Shown here piece after piece: positions 39,131-48,600 of a stretch of DNA of 64,000 nt (position 1 is the first letter of the stretch; the number at the start of each line of letters is the position of its first letter). The DNA lies in NCBI GenBank assembly GCA_902776645.1, contig CACYQT010000005.1:62001-126000 (forward strand), given 5' to 3'. This DNA comes from an uncultured bacterium. GTDB taxonomy: Bacteria > Verrucomicrobiota > Lentisphaeria > Oligosphaerales > Oligosphaeraceae. The position numbers and the translations under genes are program-made. The notes under the pieces were generated by a model, which ran no database searches, was not told the origin of the DNA, and saw only the letters and a program-made list of their open reading frames with translations.

Positions 39131-41246
39131 GGCTGAAGATGGAGTGGAATTTCGTGAAGTGGGCGGACTTGTCCGCCGCCGTTCCTTTGAAGACGTTGAC
39201 GGTGGATTGCACGGTGTTTATGGCGGGACGGCAGGCGACGACACCGTAGTTGAGGCCGTCGCCGGAGAAACATTCGACGGCGGTCGTATCCATGAAGAGG
39301 ATGAGATGGAAGCGGTTGTTGTCGGTTGGCCAATTCAAAACGGCTTTTCCGATGGTAAGTTTCTGCGTAGACGCATCATAGCGGATGTCGATGCCGCGGA
39401 AGACACCGCCGATGACGGCGTCATTTGAAAGATTAGAGGCCGTGATGTCGCAACGGAAGGAGACGGCGTCGGGCAGTTTGATGGAGGAGGCATCGAATGG
39501 AATATGGAGGACGAGCGGGCCGTCGTTGACGGGCGGCATCAACGGAACATGCGCAAGGCGAGGGCCTTGCGATGTTTGGATGAGTTTCAGTTCCTGCGGA
39601 ATCGTCATGCCTTGACTGAAATTCATGTCCGACGGCGTGGCGGCCTGCATCCAGTAGATTTGGATGCGACGGCCATGCGGCTCGTTGTTGAATGTCTGCG
39701 AGGCATAGAGATTGCGGCCACGATGGCCTGGAAGCGGCGGCGTTTCAGGCGTGAATGTGACGCCGTCGAATTTTCCCACGGCGTATTCGCCGTTGCCGCC
39801 ATAGACGATCCAACGTGTCTCTGGCGTTCCTTCTAGTTGCAGTTCAAATATTTCCGGACATTCATAAAGAATTCCGCCTTGGATGACGGATCGTTTCGTC
39901 CATTCCTTCAAGTTTTTGGAGCCCCAGATTTCGACGGTGTGGGTGTTGTTTGGACGCGAGACGTAGAGGGCCATGATCCATGACTGTGTCGGCTCATGCC
40001 AGATGACTTTCGGGTCGCGGTTGCCGGATGTCTGATTGGGCAGGACGGGATTGCCGCTGTATTTCGTGAATGTCCTGCCGTCGAGACTGTAGGCAATGCA
40101 TTGGACGGCCGGATTGCCCGCCGCCGTGTAAATGAGAACGAGCGGGGCGATGCCATCCTTCCCGAAACCGCTGGTATTATTCGTATCGACGACGGCGCTG
40201 CCGCTGAACATTGGGCCGAGCGGATCGGGCGAGAGGGCGTCTGGCAATTCCATCCAATGGAACAGGTCTTCGCTGACGGCATGGCCCCAATGCATGTTGC
40301 CCCAATTGACGCCGTAAGGATTGTGCTGGAAGAACATATGATATTCGCTGTTGTAGAAGACAAGGCCGTTTGGATCGTTGTTCCAACCGCGATAAGGCGT
40401 GAAATGAATCAGCGGACGGAGCGATTCGCCGTATGGATTGTCGTCTTCTGGTGGATTGTCGGCGAAAACGAATGATTCGGTGAGTTGCGAATCAGGCGGT
40501 ATGCGGTCGATGACGAATTTCAGTGTTTTACCGACATGCGCGGACACGTCCATGGCGGGGCGCCACGTCGGCTTGTCTGTCAATTTCACGGAGATGGAAT
40601 GGAGCAGGGCGTCGCCGTCGCGGATGGTTAGCTTCGTGTCCCGTTCCGTGTTGGAGACGGGCAGAAGGAGCCATGGTTTCGTGACAACCAATTCAAATGC
40701 AACGTTGTAACGTGGGAGACGTGGCTTTTCATCCGTGGCGACGATGTGATCGACGTTGATGTGCCCCCAGCCGCCACGATGGCCATCGACGATTTCAATG
40801 CGAATGCGTTTGCCTTTCAATTCATGGACATCCCAAAAATCAGGGCGGAGCGCCTCGCTTCCACCTGGCTTAATGTTTGGGCCGCAAGCGGTTCGGGCAA
40901 CGGTGAAGACGTTTGGCTCCATTTCCGCCAACAGATCCATGCGAGTATCGTCCCATCCGCCGCCGCCAATCAGAAAGCGGATGTAGGAATGATTGAGCGT
41001 GAAGACAGGGGAGGTAAGCTTGCCGACGGAGCCGTCGCCGCCATGATAGCTGTTGACAAGGGCATGGCCTTGATATTCAGAGACATGCATTTGGCCTGGA
41101 AGCGTGCCGCGGGCAGGCTTGTCACCAAAGGCCGTGCCTTCCACATGCCAATCGCCGTAGTCGTCGCCTTCAAAAGCCGCGATGAGAAGGTCTTCAGCAT
41201 GCAAAGAAACAATGAATGCGAGAAAGAGGAGGGCTGTGGTTTTCAT
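39120..41246 (-). CDS. Secreted glycoside hydrolase family 32 (levanase/invertase-like)
   Basis: 708 residues. A signal peptide of about 17 residues precedes a galactose-binding-like or beta-sandwich module (about 20-180), a short linker domain, and the GH32 five-bladed propeller. The three catalytic acids are seen: Asp291 in WNNDPNG, Asp411 in NRDPKV and Glu462 in ECPEIFEL. A C-terminal beta-sandwich of GH32 type follows. It should cleave fructosyl linkages outside the cytoplasm. This is the only - strand gene in the middle region, with its own promoter-like sequence upstream. Confidence 0.88.
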   Translation of the reverse strand: MKTTALLFLAFIVSLHAEDLLIAAFEGDDYGDWHVEGTAFGDKPARGTLPGQMHVSEYQGHALVNSYHGGDGSVGKLTSPVFTLNHSYIRFLIGGGGWDDTRMDLLAEMEPNVFTVARTACGPNIKPGGSEALRPDFWDVHELKGKRIRIEIVDGHRGGWGHINVDHIVATDEKPRLPRYNVAFELVVTKPWLLLPVSNTERDTKLTIRDGDALLHSISVKLTDKPTWRPAMDVSAHVGKTLKFVIDRIPPDSQLTESFVFADNPPEDDNPYGESLRPLIHFTPYRGWNNDPNGLVFYNSEYHMFFQHNPYGVNWGNMHWGHAVSEDLFHWMELPDALSPDPLGPMFSGSAVVDTNNTSGFGKDGIAPLVLIYTAAGNPAVQCIAYSLDGRTFTKYSGNPVLPNQTSGNRDPKVIWHEPTQSWIMALYVSRPNNTHTVEIWGSKNLKEWTKRSVIQGGILYECPEIFELQLEGTPETRWIVYGGNGEYAVGKFDGVTFTPETPPLPGHRGRNLYASQTFNNEPHGRRIQIYWMQAATPSDMNFSQGMTIPQELKLIQTSQGPRLAHVPLMPPVNDGPLVLHIPFDASSIKLPDAVSFRCDITASNLSNDAVIGGVFRGIDIRYDASTQKLTIGKAVLNWPTDNNRFHLILFMDTTAVECFSGDGLNYGVVACRPAINTVQSTVNVFKGTAADKSAHFTKFHSIFSHEP

Positions 41247-41291
41247 GGGAAGGTGGTGGTTCGTGGTGGCTTGTAACGGATTGAAGATTTT

Positions 41292-41320
41292 ATAATATAC
41301 CGTGGAGAAGTAAAAATGAA
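41292..41320 (-). promoter_or_regulatory. Possible promoter of the GH32 gene
   Basis: On the - strand TTCATT (41315-41320), a 17-base spacer and TATTAT (41292-41297), about 45 bases before the GH32 start. Moderate match. Confidence 0.4.
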
Positions 41321-41363
41321 GGGATAATGGCGGATTAAAGGGAGAAAAGGTTTGAAGTGTTTG

Positions 41364-41391
41364 TTTGCAATACTGTTCATCATGTTATATT
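41364..41391 (+). promoter_or_regulatory. Probable promoter of the UroD-like/corrinoid gene pair
   Basis: TTTGCA (41364-41369), a 16-base spacer and TATATT (41386-41391). A small GCAGG-CTT-CCTGC hairpin (41429-41441) lies in the leader. No cobalamin riboswitch-like structure was recognised in this short leader. Confidence 0.5.
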
Positions 41392-41459
41392 ATTGTAAAG
41401 AGAACAACCATCCATAGAGCAGAAAATAGCAGGCTTCCTGCAAGCCAGCGAGAAAAATC

Positions 41460-42587
41460 ATGACAGACAAACTGGTATTCAAGCCTTGGGGCGGGACGAT
41501 GACGGCCCGCGAGCGTTTCAACGCCCAGATGAATTTCAAGCCGTTCGACCGTTGCTTCAACATGGAATTCGGCTATTGGGATGAGAATTTCCATCAATGG
41601 AAGATGTTTGTCGACAACAATATCCATAACAACTGGGAGGCGGACCGCTTCTTCGCTTTCGATCCGTATGCGGGCATCGGCGGCACCGTCTGGATGCATC
41701 CGGGCTTCCCGACGGACAAATGGGTGGAGAACGGCCATACCTACATGCACAATGGCGACGGCGTCATGTGCGAAGTGCTCGCGAGCGGCGATTCGACGAT
41801 TCCGCATTACATCAAATCGTCCGTCACGACGCCTGATGACTGGAAACGTGTGAAAGAAGAGCGCTTCCGCCGCGATGATCCTGTGCGCAAAATCGACATC
41901 GAGGCGTTGAAGAAACGCCATCCGGTGGGACCTGCGCGAACCTATCCTCTGGGTGTCAGCGTCGGCTCCATGATCGGAAAAATCCGCGACATGCTGACGA
42001 TGGAAGGTCTTGCGTACGCGACATTTGACTATCCGGAGATGGTAGAGGACATGGTGGAGACCTGCTGCGTTCTCGTGGAGGATTTTCTGGACCAAGTGCT
42101 GCCGCATTTTGATTTCGACTACGCGTCGTCATGGGAGGACATCTGCTTCAAGAACGGTCCGCTGATCACGCTGGATTTCTTCGACGAAGTGGTCGTCCCG
42201 CGGTATTGCCGCATCAACAAGAAGCTGAAGGAGCACGGCATCAACCTGTGGTGGTGCGACTGCGACGGCGATGTCCGCCCGTTGCTGCACGGCTTCCTGA
42301 AAGGCGGCATCAACTGCCTGTTCCCGTATGAAGTGATGGGATGCACGCATCCGGGCAAACTTCTGGATGAATACCATGGCGAGTTGCACATCATGGGCGG
42401 TTTCGACAAGATGCAGCTTGGCGCGGGCCGCAAGGCGATCAAAGACTACATGGAGACGTTGGTTCCGTATGTTGAACGCGGCGGATTCATTCCGTTCTGC
42501 GACCATCGCTGCCCGCCGAACGTGAAGGAAGACGATTATCTGTATTATCTGGATTTGAAGCGTCAGATGTTTGGCGGTGGATTCTGA
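41460..42587 (+). CDS. Uroporphyrinogen-decarboxylase-like methyltransferase
   Basis: 375 residues of the UroD/MtaA superfamily. Family-like features are the N-terminal TARERFNAQMNFKPFDR, the segment DYASSWEDICFKNGPLITLDFF, and the C-terminal HIMGGFDKMQLGAG. It is not a true heme enzyme: in this superfamily many members transfer methyl groups between a substrate or cofactor and a corrinoid protein. The gene directly downstream encodes exactly such a corrinoid protein, so the pair is probably a substrate-specific demethylation system. The methyl donor is unknown. No tetrahydrofolate methyltransferase or reductive activator is seen nearby. Confidence 0.8.
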   Translation: MTDKLVFKPWGGTMTARERFNAQMNFKPFDRCFNMEFGYWDENFHQWKMFVDNNIHNNWEADRFFAFDPYAGIGGTVWMHPGFPTDKWVENGHTYMHNGDGVMCEVLASGDSTIPHYIKSSVTTPDDWKRVKEERFRRDDPVRKIDIEALKKRHPVGPARTYPLGVSVGSMIGKIRDMLTMEGLAYATFDYPEMVEDMVETCCVLVEDFLDQVLPHFDFDYASSWEDICFKNGPLITLDFFDEVVVPRYCRINKKLKEHGINLWWCDCDGDVRPLLHGFLKGGINCLFPYEVMGCTHPGKLLDEYHGELHIMGGFDKMQLGAGRKAIKDYMETLVPYVERGGFIPFCDHRCPPNVKEDDYLYYLDLKRQMFGGGF

Positions 42588-42635
42588 TATCATATTGATT
42601 TGCACATAAAAACAACGAACAAAGGAGTTCCCAAG

Positions 42636-43253
42636 ATGACTGATTTTGCAAAGTTGAAGGCATCCATCCTGAAGGGCAAGAAGAACGACACGGTGGCGAT
42701 CGTCCAGGCGGCCATTGACGCAGGCGAAAGCGCGAGCGAACTGATCGACAAAGGCATGATTCCCGCCATGCGCGAAATCGGCGACAAGTTCTCCGCCGGA
42801 GACGCTTACGTTCCCGAACTGCTGGTCGCGGCCCGCGCGATGAACAGCGGATTGGCGTTGATCGAACCGATTTTGGCGGCGAGCGGCCGCCAGCCGAAGG
42901 GCGTCATCTGCATCGGCACGGTGAAAGGCGATCTGCATGACATCGGCAAGAATCTGGTCGCCATCATGTTGCGCGGCGCGGACTACAAAGTCATCGATCT
43001 CGGCGTCAACTGCGACATCGCGAAATTTGACGAAGGCGTCGCGCAAGGCGCGACGATCGTGGCGTGCAGCGCGCTGTTGACGACGACGATGCCGTACATG
43101 AAGGAAATCGTCGAGCATTACAAAGGGACCGGAATCAAGGTGATTGTCGGCGGCGCGGCCGTCTCTCGCGAGTTTGCGGAAAGCATTGGAGCGGATGGCT
43201 TCAGCTCTGACGCGAACGAAGCCGTGAAACTTGTGGACAGCCTCATGGCGTAA
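42636..43253 (+). CDS. Corrinoid (B12-binding) methyltransferase protein
   Basis: 205 residues in two domains: a helical cap (about 1-85), then a Rossmann-like B12-binding domain with GTVKGDLHDIGKNLV, whose His101 would be the lower cobalt ligand (DxHxxG motif), and SALLTTTM and IVGGAAVS downstream. This is the small MtaC/MtbC/MttC-type carrier that receives a methyl group from the partner methyltransferase. AAAGGAG lies 8 bases before ATG 42636. It follows the UroD-like gene by 48 bases. Confidence 0.92.
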   Translation: MTDFAKLKASILKGKKNDTVAIVQAAIDAGESASELIDKGMIPAMREIGDKFSAGDAYVPELLVAARAMNSGLALIEPILAASGRQPKGVICIGTVKGDLHDIGKNLVAIMLRGADYKVIDLGVNCDIAKFDEGVAQGATIVACSALLTTTMPYMKEIVEHYKGTGIKVIVGGAAVSREFAESIGADGFSSDANEAVKLVDSLMA

Positions 43254-43300
43254 TGCTGAATGATTAAGAGGTTGGAAAAAGGTTGACGCAAAAGGACGGA

Positions 43301-43891
43301 ATGATGACGAGCCACAATTATTTCACGGCGGCATGCATGATTCTGACTTTTGCGTTCAGCCTGTGGCGCGGCGAACCGCGCCATCTATGGTTGTCGGCCG
43401 GTTTCTTCGCTTCCTGTATCGGCGACTTGTTTTTGGCGAACAGGCATGGCCGGCTGAGTTTTTTCATTGGCGGCGTGGCGGCGTTTTCCGTGGCGCATAT
43501 CATGTTTTTCCTGTATGCGTGGCAATATGGCCACCATACGAATTGGCTGATAGGCGGCGTGGCGTTCGCCTTGCTTTGCGCATGGCCGGCGATACCGACC
43601 GTCTTGCGCGTCGGCTGGCAGATCGGCGTGGCCGTGAGTTTTTACACGGCGTTTTCATGCGCGACATTGGCGTCGGTCAGCGGCATGAAAGCCCCATGGC
43701 CGCAGAAAGGACTGTTTCTGCTGGGGGTGCTGCTTCTGATTTTTTCCGACGCGATGATCGCCCAGAGCAATTTTCTCGGCATGAAGCGCAGCGGAAAACT
43801 GATTATTCCGACATATGTCGCGTCGCATGTCTGCATGCTGGCGTCATGGGCCGTCTGCATGGTGCGCGGATTGTTTGCCAAGATGGGCTGA
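43301..43891 (+). CDS. YhhN-family membrane protein
   Basis: About 196 residues with seven to eight hydrophobic segments. Conserved YhhN features are the SCIGDLFLANR region, FIGGVAAFSVAHIMFFLYAW and the late FSDAMIA string. Animal members (TMEM86) are lysoplasmalogenases; bacterial roles are unclear. ATG 43301 with AAGGACGG upstream is preferred to the in-frame TTG 43283. It follows the corrinoid gene by 47 bases and may share its transcript. A 9-bp repeat begins a few bases after its stop. Confidence 0.75.
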   Translation: MMTSHNYFTAACMILTFAFSLWRGEPRHLWLSAGFFASCIGDLFLANRHGRLSFFIGGVAAFSVAHIMFFLYAWQYGHHTNWLIGGVAFALLCAWPAIPTVLRVGWQIGVAVSFYTAFSCATLASVSGMKAPWPQKGLFLLGVLLLIFSDAMIAQSNFLGMKRSGKLIIPTYVASHVCMLASWAVCMVRGLFAKMG

Positions 43892-43899
43892 TAGAACGG

Positions 43900-43938
43900 C
43901 ATAAGAGACATAAGGGACAGAAACGACAGAAGCGACAG
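43900..43938 (+). repeat. Imperfect 9-bp tandem repeat
   Basis: Units CATAAGAGA, CATAAGGGA, CAGAAACGA, CAGAAGCGA and CAG, starting 8 bases after the YhhN stop. The core GGGACATAA resembles the 9-bp repeats at 61872 and 62854. Confidence 0.85.
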
Positions 43939-44023
43939 CCGATTGGGGATGCCGTTTGTCTTTGTGCCCCCTGCTGAATACTGGAAAAATCGGGCTTTTA
44001 CACTATATTAAATTAAAAGTGCG

Positions 44024-44046
44024 AATAATTAGTTTGGCGAATTATT
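44024..44046. promoter_or_regulatory. Possible operator of the marR-efflux operon
   Basis: Inverted repeat AATAATT and AATTATT with a 9-base spacer, 15 bases before the marR start. A TATATT box (44004-44009) lies just upstream with a poor -35. Autoregulation by the MarR protein is inferred from position. Confidence 0.4.
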
Positions 44047-44061
44047 TTGAAAAAGGACGTC

Positions 44062-44526
44062 ATGAACCAAAAGAAAAGCAAATCGGAAGACTGCTGGCAG
44101 CTGATGCACAAGATCATCTTCGTGCTGCAGAACGCCTGCGTTATTCCAAAGGGATCATGTCTACATCGCATCACGTTTGCGCAACTGCGCGTTTTGGACA
44201 TTGTCTGCCGCCATCATCCGGAAGGCTTGATGCTGAAGGACATCACACATGAACTGAACCAGACGGCTGCGACAACGTCGGTGGCCATCGACACGCTGGT
44301 GAAGAACGGTTTTGTCGTGCGTGAGCAGGCGGAGCATGACCGCCGGGCGGTGGCCATCCGGCTGACGCCCGAAGGTCAGCGGATCCGCGATGACAACGCC
44401 AAGCGGTTGACAAAGCGCTTTGACGAGGCGTTTGCGTTGCTGTCGGAAGAGGAACGGAAGAATTTTCACACCACGCTCCAGAAGATTTGGGGCACATTCA
44501 ACAACAATCAAAAGGAAGAAGCATGA
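44062..44526 (+). CDS. MarR-family transcriptional regulator
   Basis: 154 residues. The winged helix-turn-helix reads LKDITHELNQTAATTSVAIDT, followed by the wing EHDRRAVAIRLTPEG (the DxRxxxxxLT signature). Helices at both ends form the dimer interface. ATG 44062 is preceded by AAGGA; TTG 44047 is a weaker in-frame start. Its stop overlaps the start of the RND adaptor gene (ATGA), so it probably controls the efflux operon. Confidence 0.92.
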   Translation: MNQKKSKSEDCWQLMHKIIFVLQNACVIPKGSCLHRITFAQLRVLDIVCRHHPEGLMLKDITHELNQTAATTSVAIDTLVKNGFVVREQAEHDRRAVAIRLTPEGQRIRDDNAKRLTKRFDEAFALLSEEERKNFHTTLQKIWGTFNNNQKEEA

Positions 44527-45650
44527 AATTGTCGTCTCGAATGATTCGTTTAATGATGGTTGCGGTCTGCGTGTTCGCATTGGCGGCGCAGGCCCAGATG
44601 GAGCGTCCGGCGGCCGTGGTCATGGCTCGTCGGGGCACGACCGTGATGGAGGCCGAGACGCGAAGCTACATCGGAAGCGTGCGGCCGGCCGAGACGGTGA
44701 ACGTCACGGCGAAAGTGAACGGCACGTTGTGGAAGACGGCCTTCCGCGAAGGCGCGATCGTCCTGAAAGGCGATTTGCTGTTTGAAATCGAAGACACGAT
44801 CTACAAGGCGAAACTGCAGGCCGCGGAAGCCGGCCTGAAGCAGGTCGAAGCTGAATACGACTACGCCGTGAAAGAGTACAACCGCAACAAGACTCTGATC
44901 GACAAAAAAGTCATTTCGGACGCGGAGTTCGCCATATATGAGAAGAACCGCGCGTCGCTGGAGGCGAAGATCGCGGAGATGAAAGCGACCATAAAGCTTT
45001 GCGAAAACGATCTTTCCTACACGAAAATCTATGCGCCGATCACGGGGCGCATCGGCGAACTGGTCGTGTCCGTCGGCAACGAAGTCGGCCCGACCACCGG
45101 CAAGCTGGCGACGATCGTGCAGTACGATCCGATCAAGATCCGCTTCTCCATGTCCGAAGCGGATTTCTACCGTAACTACAAGGACGGCAAGCTTGTGAAC
45201 CATACGATGGTTGTGCGCGACGCGTCTGGAAAGGAGCTGGCGGGCGGAATCAAAATCGATTTCTTCGACAACCAAGTCGATGCCGCGACGGATACGGTCA
45301 TGATCCAGCTGCTCTGCCCGAACGCCGACAACGCCATCGTGCCCGGCGGTTTCGTGAAGATCGATTTCACGCAGAAGTTCGATACGCCGCAGCTTGCGAT
45401 TCCGACGACGGCCGTCATGAACGAAGGGAAGGATCTTTACGTCTATGTCGTCGGACTGGACAATATCATTGAAAAGCGCATGATCGTGGCGGGCGACCAA
45501 GTCGGCGATTTGCAAGTGGTTCTGGAAGGGCTGACGATTGACGAACTGGTCGTCACGGGCGGCGCCCACAAGACGTATCCGGGCGGCAAAGTCGTATTGG
45601 CCCAGACGCAGAAGACGGACGCGCCCGCCGCCGAGAGTACCGATAAATAA
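44523..45650 (+). CDS. RND efflux periplasmic adaptor (membrane fusion protein)
   Basis: 375 residues. A signal peptide (about 1-22, ending ALAAQAQ) is followed by a lipoyl-like half (YIGSVRPAETVNVTAKVNGTL), a coiled-coil hairpin (about 85-150), the second lipoyl half (YAPITGRIGELVVSVGNEV), a beta-barrel and a membrane-proximal domain. It would link the inner-membrane pump to an outer-membrane channel; no TolC-type gene is seen next to it. The start overlaps the marR stop, and the pump gene follows 12 bases later. Confidence 0.93.
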   Translation: MKLSSRMIRLMMVAVCVFALAAQAQMERPAAVVMARRGTTVMEAETRSYIGSVRPAETVNVTAKVNGTLWKTAFREGAIVLKGDLLFEIEDTIYKAKLQAAEAGLKQVEAEYDYAVKEYNRNKTLIDKKVISDAEFAIYEKNRASLEAKIAEMKATIKLCENDLSYTKIYAPITGRIGELVVSVGNEVGPTTGKLATIVQYDPIKIRFSMSEADFYRNYKDGKLVNHTMVVRDASGKELAGGIKIDFFDNQVDAATDTVMIQLLCPNADNAIVPGGFVKIDFTQKFDTPQLAIPTTAVMNEGKDLYVYVVGLDNIIEKRMIVAGDQVGDLQVVLEGLTIDELVVTGGAHKTYPGGKVVLAQTQKTDAPAAESTDK

Positions 45651-45662
45651 AGGAGCCGCCAC

Positions 45663-48600
45663 ATGTTTTCAACGATATTCATCAAACGGCCGCGTTTCGC
45701 GTTCGTCATATCGCTGGTCATCATGCTGGCCGGCGTCGCGAGCTATTTCACACTGCCGGTGGCGGAATACCCGCAGGTGACGCCGCCTGTCATCGTCGTG
45801 GGCACGTTCTATCCGGGCGCCTCCGCGCAGGTCATCGCTGACACGGTCGCCGCGCCTCTGGAGACGGCCATCAACGGCGTCGAAGGGTTGACGTATTTTG
45901 AATCGAAATCGGACAACTCCGGCAACTACACGCTGACCATCACCTTCGATACAGGCGTCAACGAAGACATGGCCCTGACCAATGTCAACAACGCCGTGAA
46001 GATGGCGGAGTCGAATCTGCCGTCGGAAGTCAAGACCAACTTGTTCAGCTACAAGCGGTCGTCGGACATTCTGGGCGTCATCGCGTTGCAGAGCAGCAAT
46101 CCCGAACACGACTTGATGTACATCTCCAACTACGCGTCCATCAACATCACGGACAACCTGTCGCGTCTGAAAGGCGTCGGCCAGTCCTTTGTGTTTTCCG
46201 ACCGGACCTATTCCATGCGCGTGTGGCTGGATCCGCTGAAGCTTCGCGGTTTCAACATGAGCATCGGCGAAATCGCCAACGCCATCCAGACGCAGAACGT
46301 GCAGGCAGCGGCCGGTTCAGTCGGCACGGATTCGTCCAATCCGTACATGTCGTTCAAAGTCGACACGCAGGGCCGTCTGAAGACGCCGCAGGAATTCCAG
46401 AACATCATCGTCCGCACAGGCGCGGACGGACGGCAGATCCTGCTGCGGGACGTGGCCCGCGTGGAGATGGGATCTGAAAAATACACGGGGCAGACGTTGT
46501 ACAACGGCGGCCCCGCTGCCATCGTCGGCGTGTTCAAGATGAACGACGCCAATGCCTTGACGGTCATGACAAAAGTCCGTGAGGAGATGGACCGCTTGGC
46601 GAAAGACTTCCCCGAAGGCATGGAATGGGTCATGGGATACGATTCCACGCGGTTCGTGAAAGTGTCCATGAAGGAAATCGCGATGACGCTGATCATGACG
46701 TTCATTCTGGTCGTCGTCATCACCTACGCCTTCCTGCCGAGCTGGCGGGCGACGGTCATTCCGTCGGCGACGATTCCCGTGTCGCTGATCGGCACGTTGC
46801 TCTTCCTGAAGATCTTCCACATGAGCATCAACACGCTGTCCATGTTCGCGTTGATTCTCGTCATCGGCTCCGTCGTCGACAACGCCATCTGCGTGACGGA
46901 GAACTGCATGCGACTGATCGACGAAGAAGGTCTGTCGCCGTACGACGCGGCGGTCCGCTGCATGAAGGAAATCTCCAACGCGTTGATCGCCAGTACGTTG
47001 GTCGTCTTGGCCGTCTACGTCCCGATCGCGTTCTATGGCGGCATGGTCGGCATCATCTACACGCAGTTCGCCGTGACGATGTGCACGGCTTTGGTGCTTT
47101 CGACGGTGAACGCGCTGACGCTGTCTCCCGCGTTGTGCGCCATGCTGCTGCGGAAGACGAAACCCGCGTGGGGGCCGTTCAAAATCTTCAACTGGACGGT
47201 CAACACGACACGAAACGGCTTTGTTTCCGTTTCCAGCCTGCTGGTCCGCCATGTTTTCGTCACCTTGATCTTGTTCGCGGGAATTCTGGCGGGCAACTTC
47301 CTCCTGTACGGCCGCATCGCCCCTGCGTTCCTGCCGTCGGAAGACAAAGGCGCCTTGTTCGCGGAAGTCATCCTGCCGCCTGGCGCGTCGCTGCCGAGAA
47401 CGTCCGAAGTACTGCATGACATGCTGGATCGTATCAAAGATGTCAAAGGCATCCGCAATTCGCTGTTGATTCCGGGCCAGTCCATGACGGCCGGCAATGG
47501 TGAAAACTGCGGTTTCGTCATCTTCGAACTGGATTCATGGGAACTGCGCAAGACGCCGGATCTCCAATTGTCCGCCATCCAGGCGGAAATGACACGCCGT
47601 GTCGCGGACATCGCGGATGCGCGAATCATGATTCTCGCGCCGCCGCCGATCAACGGCATGGGCGCCTCCGGCGGTGTGACGTTCGCGTTCCAGGCGAAAG
47701 GCGAAAAGACGCCGCAGCAGCTTTCCGCCGCGGCGGAAGAACTGTGCGCGAAGATCATGCAGACGGGCAAGGCCGTCTACGCCTTCTCGTCGTTCGACGC
47801 GAACACGCCGATGCTGAACATCGACATCGACCGCGCGAAGGCGGAGGCCCTGAGACTTTCGCCGAGCACGATCTTCTACACGTTGCAGGCCTTCTTCGGC
47901 TCCATGTACATCAACGACTTCAACCGCTTCTCCAAGACCTACAAGGTCAACGTCCAAGCTGACTTCCAGTACAGGAAGAATCTGAACTACATGAAACAGA
48001 TCTACATTCCTTCGTCCACGGGGGCGCAGGTGCCGTTCGACGCCATCGCGACGCTGAACTGGACGCAGGGCTCCCGCCAGGCGGAACGCTTCAACATGTT
48101 CCCGTCGGCCAGCATCAACACGCAGTCCGTGCCGTTCTTCTCGTCCGGCCAGATGATGACATTGGTCAGCGACATCATGCATGACTTCGGGCAGGACTAC
48201 GGCATCAGCTGGACGGGCATGTCCTATCAGGAGAGCCAGAACCAAGGCAAGATCATCTGGATTCTGGGCATGGCTCTGCTGATGGCGTATCTGTTCCTTG
48301 TGGCGCAGTATGAGAGCTGGACGCTGCCGATTTCCGTCATCCTGTCCGTCGGGACGGCGACGCTGGGCGGTCTCGTGGCGTTGTTCGTGACGCGCGGCGA
48401 CATGAACATCTACTGCCAGTTGGGACTGCTGATGTTGATTGGTTTGACGGCGAAATCCGCCATTCTGATGGTCGAATACGCCAAGCAGGAGCGCGAGAGC
48501 GGCCTGTCGATCCGCGAAGCGGCCGTCAGAGGCATGCGCATCCGTTTCCGTTCCGTCATGATGACGGCGCTTTCGTTCGTGTTCGGCGTGCTGCCGTTGC

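Noticed and set aside
41392-41459. Cobalamin riboswitch before the corrinoid genes
   Set aside because: The leader is only about 60 bases with one tiny hairpin, too short and lacking the conserved B12-box layout.
43333-43977. A frame ending RHKRHKGQKRQKRQ over the YhhN gene and the 9-bp repeat
   Set aside because: It is an out-of-frame reading of the YhhN gene that runs into the repeat; the membrane-protein frame is the real one.
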